Shown here one piece after another: positions 42,369 to 53,900 of a stretch of 64,000 nt of DNA; position 1 is the stretch's first letter, and each line of letters opens with the position of its first letter. The stretch comes from Cristatella mucedo (taxonomy: Eukaryota > Bryozoa > Phylactolaemata > Cristatellidae). The position numbers and the translations under genes were made by a program. The notes under the pieces were generated by a model that worked only from the letters and a program-made list of their open reading frames with translations, searched no databases and was not told the origin of the DNA. The DNA lies in the NCBI GenBank assembly GCA_009760855.2, contig WPIO01000001.1:1612001-1676000 (forward strand), in the 5' to 3' direction.

Positions 42369-43462
42369 TGTAGCACTTTGCTGGCCTTGGCTGAATTTTA
42401 GCGCAAACAAGAGCTGTTCGGAGGCGGGCTAGAACTCCCTTGTCCTGGAGCAGTGAGCCAGAGAGGAGCGTCAGTGCGGCTAGAAAGCAAGAGCTTAAGA
42501 GCAAGCCAGGAAGCTGAGACCGGCGGTGGCGATTCGGCCTTTAGAATTGGTCCGATACTCGCGGAAGCTGCTGATAGATGTTGGCTGGCCTGTCAACCTC
42601 CGCCTTCACTCGGTCCAAGAAAGAATCGCCTGGAACCCATTTGCCATTCAAGCTGGACAGAGGGGACATTCCAGTGGCCTAGTGCCGGTATTAGTTCCTT
42701 ACCGTAATGGGCCATGGTGTCGGGCCCAATACCACTAAGCTCTTGCCCCATTGTCTCAGCCAAGTATTTAAGAGTCGAGCGACGCTCGCTCTGCGTCTTT
42801 TGTCTGTGGTCTTCTGTCTTTGGTCCGGCTCCGCCGTCGGACTCGTTTCTCTGAAAGCGAGGGAGGAGGGCGGGCTGTTCGCCGGCGATTGACGGAACAG
42901 GACGAGACAGCGCTAGGAGGATTCGGTGGACTCCACCGAATACGGTCATATCGCGCCCGAGCTGGCATTTTGTGTTTCTTTTGTGTTTTGTGTGTGCGCG
43001 CTAGCACGTGGTCTCGGCGTAGGGATTTGCCGGCGCGAGCTAGACGTAGTTGGCGTGTGTGGAGTATTACTGCCGCACTGGTGGGAACCGAGTTCTAGTT
43101 CTCCGGTTAGGGGTTTAGGCTCTGGTTCGGGCTCAGTTGGAGAAGTGTTCCCTCCGCAAGAGTGTTGGTGCTGTTGAGAGCGTGCGAGGAGTGTGGAGAT
43201 AAAACTGAGCTAGACGCGCAGCGACTTTGTGCGCTGGCGAATAAAGCTCGGTAAAATCCCCAATTTGTGTGTCTCGCTTTCCAGTTCACGCCGCGGACTC
43301 ACGACCCCCTTTAGTAACGGTAAGCAGGTCAGCGCCAGAAACGCTCGTTTCGTGGCGGCCAGCTTATTGCGCGTAGGCGCGCACCGAACGGCATTAGGCG
43401 ATAGGCTACGCCGCTGGGTAAGCGGCAGGTCAAGCTTACTCCGCCGAGCCTTCGGCGTTACA
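42369..43462. repeat. Solo LTR, 1094 bp (copy 2), with target duplication
   Basis: It begins TGTAGCACTT and ends GGCGTTACA, flanked on both sides by GTAC (42365-42368 and 43463-43466). It carries the same ATTCGGTGGA-C-TCCACCGAAT hairpin at about 42921-42941 and an AATAAA near 43241, here without the internal duplication of copy 1. Several frames inside it are open only because it is GC-rich. Confidence 0.9.
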
Positions 43463-43699
43463 GTACCTTAACCCTGAGATAAGATAGGAAGTAGCACCCT
43501 CTCAGCTTAATAGGTCAAATATCACCCGCTCAGCTTAATAGGTCTTTCATAAGACTAGACCGCCGTCGCAGTCTCGGCGAGGCAAGCACCCAAGGCCGAA
43601 CCGTGACCGAGTCAGGAGCGAAGTGAGACCGACAGCATACATGCAGCTTACCGTGGCAACGGAACCATATTTGCCGTGCTACCTTTAGAGCATATGAAA

Positions 43700-43795
43700 G
43701 TAATAATAATAATAATCATAATAATGCATTTGTATAGTACCCTGTCTAGAAAGAGATTCAATTTTCTTACAGCGCCATACAAATGTGTGGTAATT
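43700..43795 (+). repeat. Orphan LINE 3' module variant
   Basis: An AAT run, then CATTTGTATAGTACCCTGTC, AGAAAGAGATTCAATTTTCT and CAGCGCCATACAAATG. Tail-like sequence is present at both ends, so it may be two partial modules fused. Confidence 0.5.
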
Positions 43796-43799
43796 TTAT

Positions 43800-44198
43800 C
43801 TACGTACACGTGCGTAGGGATTGGTAGCGACATCGTAGATCTGGTGTAACCCACATCTGGGATATCTACGGAACTGGCTGTAGCCGCTTTGGAACGGATA
43901 GCCCTCAGGAAAACGTGACGTGCGCCGAAGACTTGACAATGCAGGCGTGGATTTAGCCACCGTTCTCAGCCCTGGGCCGGTGTGGGGCCGACTGACAAGT
44001 GGTTATATCCACGAACCATGCACTGGCCTCAAGGTTGTCTCCTCCATGCGGAAACGGAAATCTCTTTTGGCGCGGTTTGATTGTCTGCGCCTCCGCCCAC
44101 TGCGGCCCCCCCCCCGCTGGAATAAGGTGCGCTAAAGAGCGAAGCGCCCTTTCTGTCGGAGTTTCGTTTTGGTGGCACCTCGAACGGACGCACCCACC
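43800..44198 (+). promoter_or_regulatory. Putative RMI1 5' flank
   Basis: GC-rich DNA just upstream of the RMI1 start codon, with a run of C at about 44107-44115. It should contain the promoter and 5' UTR. No individual site is claimed. Confidence 0.3.
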
Positions 44199-44309
44199 AT
44201 GAGCGTCTCGCAGTCGGCGGCGGCTCATGCGTGGCTTCGCAGCAAGCACGTGTGCGTCGCTAGCGACTGGCTCGAGGCCTGCGTCGCCTGGATCCTCGAG
44301 GAGTCGCAG
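44199..44309 (+). CDS. RMI1: RMI1 exon 1
   Basis: This exon has 37 codons from an ATG in good Kozak context to CAG|GTACCT, phase 0. It encodes an amphipathic start and DWLEACVAWILEESQ, which matches the first helices of the RMI1 N-terminal domain. GC content is clearly higher than in the surrounding repeats. Confidence 0.88.
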
Positions 44310-47300
44310 GTACCTCGACGCGCTGGCCACTGCGAAAGAAGAAGAAAAGAATGCGCGGTATTTTAACATAGTCCAGATAAGTGGCCGTAAAGTGACGGAG
44401 CCGTGGCTACTCGCTCCGACGTGTAGCTATTTTGATTAGTCCGGAAGGGTTATTATCGCCTTTTTGGGTGCAGTGGGAGTGGTGGTTGCATTCCAAATGC
44501 TGCAGCTTTAGACATGGTTGCATTGGTGTACGCTTTTCGCTCGGATTCATTTTAGCTGTCGCCGTCTTTTACTAAGGAGAACTGATGAGACCTTTCGCTT
44601 ATAAACGCTAACCTCCAGGAGGCGCCGTGCTTGTTACCATCTGCTTTAGGTTCACACAGCGGCTGCCTCCGTTGCGTTGTATGGCTTTCATGCACGAGTA
44701 AAGGTGCTGCGGAGTTGTATGCATATGTGAGCGCGGCTGCAGATTCCCCTTTGAAGGCAGCCAGCTCCGTTTGCTAGTAACATTTTGCGTTTACAAACCT
44801 CCATGGGATCGCACGCAGTATGAGTTCGTTGATTTGCTGTGTACAACTTTCAGCAGTCCGATTCCTTAGTTCAGCAAGCGCAACGCGTGCTCTCTGAAGC
44901 CGTTGTCGAAAGCATGCTCCCAGCTGTCGCCGACCCCAAGCCCAAACCCCAGCCAAGCAATCTCGAAGAGGAAAAAACCTCGGAAGTTCTGAATCGATCT
45001 TGTAAACAAAGCTCCGATTTCCTACTCTTTGCACCGGAGCAGTGTTGGTTGGTAGCTCAGAATACGCCGTGGACGGCTAGTCTGCAATCTAATGTTGGCC
45101 GTCCTGTTTTTCATCTGCTATGTCCGAAGCATACCGATATTAGTTCAATAAGTGCAAGCATGTCGTGGTGGGTGCTTCCAGTCCTGCCGTGTTGAGACAG
45201 CCTACTCATATCCACTTGCTCCACAGTATTTGTGACGATGGTCATCCACCAGGTGCAAGTATCAGGTCCAATTACCTTGTCGTTGTGCTTTCATATAGCA
45301 TTCTTAGACATGCTTCTTGTGGCTGATCGAAGTCTCTTCCGGTGTTACTATTTGAATCTACGTGGAGAATTATGTGTACTGTTGGCCAGCTTTTTCAGAT
45401 CCGAATGCTTAGCCTGCTCACAGTTAACACCAAGGTCCGTCTGTCACATTTTGATTCCTGTTTTGACGGTTCCTGTTTAGTTCCTTTCGACCATAGAAAC
45501 CGAAATCTTCTCAACTAAAAGTTGCTGCCCATTTTCTAAAGCTTTTTATACCACGAACGTAGCCAAAGTTCTTTGTTGGCATCGACACCCCGACTAGTGC
45601 AAACCGAGTCAGTGGCCCACACCGGCGTTACGGCTTTGAATCTGCACGAGATTTTGAGCAGCATTTCATTCTGGCAACCTGGCAACCTGTATGCTAAGTT
45701 CGAACTTTGGTACTTAAGGGTTTGCAGCTAGTTTCTGTTAATAATTAAAAAAATACATTTGTATAGCACCCTCATAAAACTTAATTCTTAATTTTCTAGA
45801 TGTTATGTTTGTGCGGGCAGTCGCGCACAGATCAAGACGGCTCAGGCAGATGCCGTTTAGTAAAGGAAACCTGGGACCGGGCCACACGGCCAACACGCTG
45901 GCCTGGAAGTAACTGCTGCACGTGGGTCTGCTGTTCTGGCCCCAGCTGCACCCGCCGGACTGGTCAGCTGTGGCGGTTAAGCAGACCCAACACTAGACAT
46001 TTTACATATGTTGTAAAGGAAACATAATAAAATGGTTAGTGGTAAACTGCATAGTGTCAAAAAGTGTTTAAGCATGCATAGCACACGAAGGACAAATCAC
46101 AAGGACCCAGCATATGCTGTGTGAAACAGGTGCATTTTAGCTTCTTTTTTAATGTCGTCAAGTCAACGGATGTCATCATCTCAATCTGGAGCGAATTCCA
46201 TGCTTTGGGAACATACGGACTAAAGCCACGGTCTCCAGAGGGTTTTGGATTGGTTCGAGGCATAGCTAAATGATTAGAGTCAGAAAGTGGGTGTTACAAA
46301 GCCTAGCCTGGTGAGAAAGTATTTCTGATAGGTAGGTTGGAGCCAGAGAATGAAGAAGGGGCCTAAAAGTGAGCAACAGAACCTTGAATAGTTGATAATC
46401 TGCTTGATAGATAAAGAGCCAATGCAGTCGGCAGGAAATGGTGTGATTTGGCAACTGGGCTGCTCACGACAGAGAAGCCCAGCTACTAAGTTTTTCTCTA
46501 ACTGTAAGCACCTGATTGCTCAAGCTGGTAGACCAGCATGCAGCAAGTTACAGAAGTTGAGATGGGATGTCGCAAATGCATGGACCAATTGGATATAGTA
46601 TACTTGTCTAAGCAGCCCCATATTGTAGCAAGAGAATTGACCGAAATCTGCATTCCTGAAAAGGTCGTTATACTACGAAGCAGTTCTCACTCTACCGAGT
46701 GATTAGCTCTTAATATTAGTTCAGCTGGTCTACCATTACTTGCCCCAGTGTCTTTAATAAGAACGGCATAAAGTGGGCGATAGTTGCTGAAGTTCTCTTG
46801 CACTAGCATCGCTTTCTTAATTATTGGCCCAACATCAGCCTTTTTGAAAGGTGCAGCGACAAGACCTGAGGCTAAAGACATGCTTATTATGCTAGTTATG
46901 CATGGCAGCAGCAGACCTATGCATCGTAGAAGTAAGACAGTGGAAATAGGGCTTAGAGGGCCAACAGTCTTCTTTAACTGAAAACAGCATTTCCGGATGA
47001 GGTCACTCTTAGGCATCTTTAATACAGACAAGAATAGTGGGAGATAAGTAGGGTGGGGATTTTACTGAGGGACAGGAGTCCAGTGGAGATACTGTTACCT
47101 TAGGTATTGGTCCTTTTATCTTGTCTAACTTGTTGACCCAGAAGGCAGAAAAGCGATCAGCTAGATTACTATAAGGATCAATAGGTAAGGAGCAAAACTA
47201 GGAGCTGTAAAGGAGATGGTTGATGGTAGGCATCAGCATTTTTGGATTGTGCATCTCCGACTCAACAATATTGTCTGTAAAAGCTAAACTTAGCATTTGC

Positions 47301-47858
47301 AAGGATTTTTTGGTATGATCGATAGTAGTCCTCTTATGCCTGTCGATGAACAGTCGGTAAAGATCTTTCGTTATGCATTTAATTGGCTGGGAACACAATA
47401 GCAGTGACACTCTATCTCTGCACTTACAGTCTCCAGTATGTATTAATACCATAACTATATTCATAATTTTATTTAATTTAAATAACCTAGGCCCTGAAGT
47501 CCTCAGTGGTATAGTAAACGTTTAATGTCTGATGTCAATCCTGTTACATGCTGCATTAGCATGATTTTAAATATTGTTAGCATCAATTGCCTTTTTATCC
47601 TCACGTTTTTTGGTCTAGACCCTTTTCCTAACCCTATCTTTGTTTAAAAAATCTGCAGGTGCAGCTTCAAGGACAGCCGAGAAGATACAGCTAGTCATTT
47701 TTGTGGGCTTAACAATGGTCACACCGTCACAAGCTTTCAGCCCAGGGACTTGCTTGGAGATGTGCAGGAGCTGAGCTAACAGCTGTACCTGTGCCCCGAT
47801 GCGCTTTGCCCACACCCCTTACAAATGGCAATCTACTAGAGCCTATGCTTTTAGCACA

Positions 47859-47938
<80 letters not shown>

Positions 47939-50900
47939 CTCTCTCTCTCTAGCACTTATAAACCTTGCTATGGCAGCAGCTGCAGTATCTGTATACCGTT
48001 GCAACACCCAGATGTTGACCAATGGCAGAGTTGCAAGGCAATGAGGCAATGCTTCTCTCGTGAAGTCTTGAGCACTAGCTGCCCTTGCTGCACAGGCTTG
48101 GGTGTCCGGGCATGCCCAGCAGCTGACATCGGTTGGAAAAAGCTGCCGCTGGCTGCGAGTTGTGCTGTACTTAAAAGCAACCGTCAGTTTTCATGTCAGG
48201 TGGCAGCAGTCGTCTTATTTGCTGGCCACAATTGCAAAATGCCTAGCAGCTCACTGAAGGTGTCCAGCAATCGGCCAGCCGGACCAACCGCCAGGCGGCC
48301 TGTGTGAGCAGCTCCGGGGCTTTTCCTATAATTATCGTCTGCTTTGCCGATTGTCCAAGGAGCCACCGATCGATCCTGATGTGGACGCATTATCCCTCTT
48401 GCTGGTGCTATCGTCCTGAGCAAGCTCGCACAATCGTCCTCTTTCCCTTCAGGCAGGCTCAAGTGACCTAATACAGCAAATGTAAAGTGCCTAGAAATAA
48501 GAGTTCTCTTAGGGCTAGATACCAAATGGATTACTGTTATTGTTAAACTAACAGTAATAATAATACATTTATATAGTGCCCTCCTACATATAATTCATTT
48601 GGATAGCGCCCCAAGAGAACTTAATCTCTATTCAGGCGCTTCACATATGCCTCGGTGCTCGAGCCCATGGCCTCAGCCAGACCTCGGATGGGGAGAGCAC
48701 CTTAACTGTTGGACCAAACCACATAACCCAATCTCTCCAGGCATACCACATTTGCTGCAAAGGAAGTTTGAACATGTGCTCAGTGACTATCTTTACAGCT
48801 TAGTTGTTAAATAGCAGAGGCAGTCGCAGGAAGCCGGCTCATTCCACCCCTGCCATGCATTTTTTTCTTTCTCAGCAAAAGTAAAGCGCCTAGAAAGAGA
48901 TCGAGTTCTCTAAGGGCGCTTTATCAAGTGCATTATTATTATTATTATTATTATTATTATGTTTTAAGGGGAATTTGAAGAAAATACGTCTGGCTAAAAT
49001 TGGTCCGACAATTGAATATATGATTAGGGTACCTTTCAAAAGAATAACATTGGAAATGGGATCGGACTTTCTGACGTTTTACACGTGAAAGAGAAAATGA
49101 TTATGCAACCATCTCTAACCCAGATCTAAACAGAAAGCAAAATATCTACAAATGCACTAATTCTTAAATTATATCTCCTGTTGAATCAGCTCGAAATCTA
49201 TGTGTCATGTTCCAAAGTGACCTCTCGTTAGACGACCACATTAGCTCCACAATCAAGTTTGCCTACTTTCAGCTACATAACATAGCTAAAATTCGGACTT
49301 GTTTAGATAAGGATACCAAGTATAAGTTGGTCCGTGCATTTGCAACATCCCGTCTTGACTTCTGTAACTCACTGCTTGCTGACCTACCGACATGTTCAAT
49401 CAGGCGATTACAGCTGGTGCAAAACTCTGCAGCTAGGCTTGCCTGTCGTGAGTTACAATAATAATAATAATGCACTTGATAAAGCGCCCTCAGAGAACTC
49501 AATCTCTTTCTAGGCGCTTTACATTTGCTGCAAAGGGAAATGCAACTGAATGGTAAGTAAAATCATGCTTGAAAAACAAACAAAATGAATAATATGGTTA
49601 GGGCTGACATGCACAGGGTCAGCATGCAAATGTGGTTAGTGGCAGCATGCACAGTGTCAGCACGCATAAGCACACCAAGGACGAATCACAGGGACCCACT
49701 AAATGCTGTCCTAAATAAGTGTGTTTTTAAGTTTCTTTTAAATGTGGTCAGGTCAGGGGATGTTCTGACGCAGGTCGGGAGGGAGTTCCAGGCTTTGGGA
49801 GCATACGAACTAAATGCACGGTCTCCAAAGGATTTAAGGTTTGTACGAGGTATTTGTAGACTGCTGGATTCCGAAAAGCAGGCGGTACGATGCTTGGCCT
49901 GATGGGGTAGTATATCTGAGAGATAGGCTGGAGCCAAAGAATGAAGTGACCTAAAAGTGAGCAACAAAACCTTGAAGTTGATCCGTTGCTTGCCTGGTAG
50001 CCAGTGCAGGTCAGCGAGAAGTGGAGTAATGTGGCAACTGCGACGCTCACGATAGACAAGCCTAGCTGCAGAGTTCTGCACCAGCTGCAATCGCCTGATC
50101 GCACATGCTGGTAGGCCAGTAAGCAGTGAGTTGCAGAAGTCGAGACGGGATGTCACGAATGCATGGACTAACTTGGACGTGGTATCCTTATCTAAACAAG
50201 CCCGAATTTTAGCAATTTTATGAAGCTGAAAATAGGCAGATTTGACTGTGGAGCTGATATGGTCGTCTAACGAGAGGTCGCTTTGGAATATGACACCTAG
50301 ATTTCGAGCTGATTCAACAGGAGATATGCTGGCAGAGCGAATTTTGAGAGTCAGCCTTTCCAATCTCTTAATCACACCGAGTTTGCCCATAACTAGTAAG
50401 TTAGTTTTATCATAGTTTAGTTTTAGAAAATTTGCTGCCATCCATGTGCGGATGTCATCAATGCATGCAGCAAGTGAGTTGACAGAATTTGAGGTGTCGC
50501 AGTTGCCACATCACACCACTTCTCATCGACCTGCACTGGCTACCAGTCAAGCAACGGATCGACTTCAAGGTTTTGTCACTCACTTTTAGGTCACTTCATT
50601 CTTTGGCTCGAGCCTATCTCTCAGATCTGCTCCCCCATCAGGCCAAGCGTAGTACCACCGCTTTTTGGAATCCAACAGTCTGCCACTACCTCGTACAACC
50701 CTCAAATTCTATGGAGACTGTACATTTAGTTCGTATGCTCCCAAAGCCTGGAACTCACTCCCGACTTGCGTCACAACATCCCCCTTACTTCGCCACATTT
50801 AAAAAGAACCTAAAACACACCTATCTAGGACAGCATTTAGTGGTTCCCTGTGATTCGTTGTTCATGTGCTTATTCGTGCTGCCACTAATCACACTTGCAT

Positions 50901-53900
50901 GCTAACCCTGTGCATGTCACCCCTAACCATGCTGTTCATGTTATTTATCAAGTATGATATCACCCACGGTTCAATCGTGTTTCCCTTTGCAGCAAATATA
51001 AAGTTCTTAGAAAGAGATTGAGTTATCTGAGGGCGCTTTATCAAGTGCATTATTATTATGGTGAGCCGTAATGGCTCACTAGGTAAGGTGGTTGCTTTTC
51101 ATGACCTCGGCCCCGAGGTCGTGGGTTCGAATCTTGCGGTGTGCGATCCTTTATCGCCACTGCAAGCAGTTGTGATAGCTGTATAGGCTCTTCTGTCGCT
51201 ATACAAAACGAGGCTGTCAAATCAGCTAGCATTGTTATTAATTAGCAGAGTGAAATTTGAAATGTGAGTTCAGCTGAGCTTGTACCTCGTGATGCTAGTT
51301 TATTTCGGTTTTCGGTTCGACACGTTTTGCTATGCATGTCCATGACTGCAGAAAATAAATCTCTAGGACTACAGATGACATGCATTGCAAAACCGAGGCA
51401 AGACCTAAAAAGCAACCGATCACAGGTGTAATCAAGGCTATGCCTTTTCACTTGCATTGCAAGGCACAGCAGATCGCATGGCCGGCAAAATCATTCATGT
51501 GTTCCGTGGCAACCAGCTTTTCTTGGCTCTTCCTGCTTGTACTGCAGTACGCGATGGGCTTACATTCCGAGCGAGCAGGCAACTATTTATATGGTTGGCG
51601 ATTGACGTACACATGCATCTCCAATGCACTGAGTTCACACCTTTTATCGTGCAGGATAGGAGTCTAACACAGGATCAAGTCAATCTCGCCGTGTACAACC
51701 AATGGTTGGTTGCAGACCTGCACGAGATCCAATCTGCATGTCTCCCACCTGAGATTCTTACCAAGGGAAGCATGACGCTAACAGGAAGCTACTGTGTGCA
51801 GGTACGTTTTCCATTCGCATGCTTGCGGCTGTTGCCTCCAGCCATGGCATAGAGGATATGGAGCAGACTGATGCACGAAGGAGTCCACTTCGAAATACAT
51901 GAATAATAATCATAAAGATCAGCTGCCTCTAAAAAGCTGCATTACACGTTTAGCAGCAGCAGAGCTTCCACCCCACTTGCAGCAGGCAATCAAGTGAATT
52001 GCCTGGTGCAGGCCACTGTTTGGGTCGTGAGGTGAGTGCATCTTACTACTTCTCAAAGACACTTGATCACTGTTATAGGCAAGCCGAGTGTGATTCCGAA
52101 ATTAGAAAACTTAACGCTCAACTTGGCTTTGCCAGCATATCTCCTTTTGCATCTGTACGAAATCTAGGTGTCTTGTTCCAAAGTGACTTTTCATTAGACG
52201 ACTAAATCAGCTCCAAAGTAAGGTCTGCCTACTTTTGGCTACATAACATTGCTAAAATTCGGGTTGCTTGTACAAGGATGCTATAAGTAAATTGGCCCAT
52301 GCATTTGTGACATCCTGTCTTGACTTATGTAACTCACTGCTTGCTGGTCTACCGGCCTGTGCAATCAGGTACTTACAGTTGGTGCAAAACTCTGCAGCTA
52401 GGTTTGTATTATCGTGAGCGTCGCAGTGGCCACATCACACCACTTATTGCCGACCTTTACTGACTCCCAGTCAATCGACACATTGACTTCAAGGTTCTAT
52501 CACTGAATTTTAGGTCACTTAATTCTTTGGCTCCAGCTTACCTATCAGATCTACTCCCCCACCAGACTAGGCATCATATCATCAGCATTTCTGCATCTAA
52601 TCGTGTAGGTACACCTCATACGAACCTCAAATCCTTTTAAAACCGTGCATTTAGTTCGTATGCTCCCAAAGCCTGAAACTCACTCCTGTATGACGTCACC
52701 CCTTGACTCGACATTTAAAATTAAGCTAAAACGTATCTATTTATAAGAGCCGTTAGCAGGTCCACGTGATTCGTTCTTTATGTGCTTATTCGTGCTAACA
52801 CTGTGTATGCTGCCACTAACCGTATTTGAATGTTTACCCTGTGTATGTCATTTCTAAACGATGATGAAACTACCTTATTAGTTATGGGAAAACCCAGTGT
52901 GATTCAGAAATTCTAAAGGCTAACGCTCAAAATTGGCTCTGCCAGCATATCTCCTGTTGAATCAGCTCGAGATCCAAGTGTCATGTTCTAAAGTGACCTC
53001 TCGTTAGACGACCACATCAGCTCCACAATCAAGTCTGCCTACTTTCAGCTACATAACATCGCTAAAATTCGGGCTTGTTTAGATAAGGATACCACATCTA
53101 AGTTGGTCCATGCATTTGGGACATCCCATCTTGACTTCTGTAACTCACTGCTTGCTGGCCTACCGGTACATGCAATCAGGTACTTACAGCTGGTGCAAAA
53201 CTCCGTAGCTAGGCTTGTCTGTCGTGGGCATCGCAGTTGCCACCCCACCACTTCTCACCGACCTGCACTGGCTACCAGTCAAGCAACGGATCGACTTCAA
53301 GGTTTTGTCACTCACTTTTAGGTCACTTCATTCTTTGGCTCGAGCCTATCTTTCAGATATACTCCCCCACCAGGTTAAGCATCGTACCACCTGCTTTTAG
53401 GAATCCAACAGTTTGCTTAGTACCTCGTACAAATCCTTTGGAGACCGGTCATTTAGTTCGTATGCTCCCAAAGCCTGAAACTCACTCCCGACTTGCGTCA
53501 GAACATCCCCTGACTTAACCACATTAAAAAAACACCTATTTAGGACAGCATTTAGTGGGTCCCTGTGATTTGCCCTCCACGTGCTTATGCATGCTGACAT
53601 AGTGCATGCTGCCACTAACCACAGTTGCATTCTGACCCTGTGCATGTCACCCCTAACCATGTTATTCATGTTGTTTATTAAGCATGATATTACTCGCCAT
53701 TCAATCGCGTTTCCCTTGCAGGAAATGTAAAGCACCTAGAAAGAGATGAGTTCTATGAGGGTGCTTTATCAAATGTATTATTATTATTATTATTATTTCT
53801 AACCATGTTATGCTTGTTGACATTAGGAATGCTATCAGTAGCCATCCGATCATGCTTTTTACATCATATGTAAAGTGCCTAAAAAGTGACTCAGAGTTCT

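Noticed and set aside
44199..44309. A separate short gene at 44.2 kb (BRCT-like wording VCVASDWLEACV)
   Set aside because: The phase and sequence fit as the first RMI1 exon, and the downstream exons continue the RMI1 order.
47727..48049. Open frames across the CA microsatellite
   Set aside because: They are Thr-His or Cys-Val repeats from the CA run.
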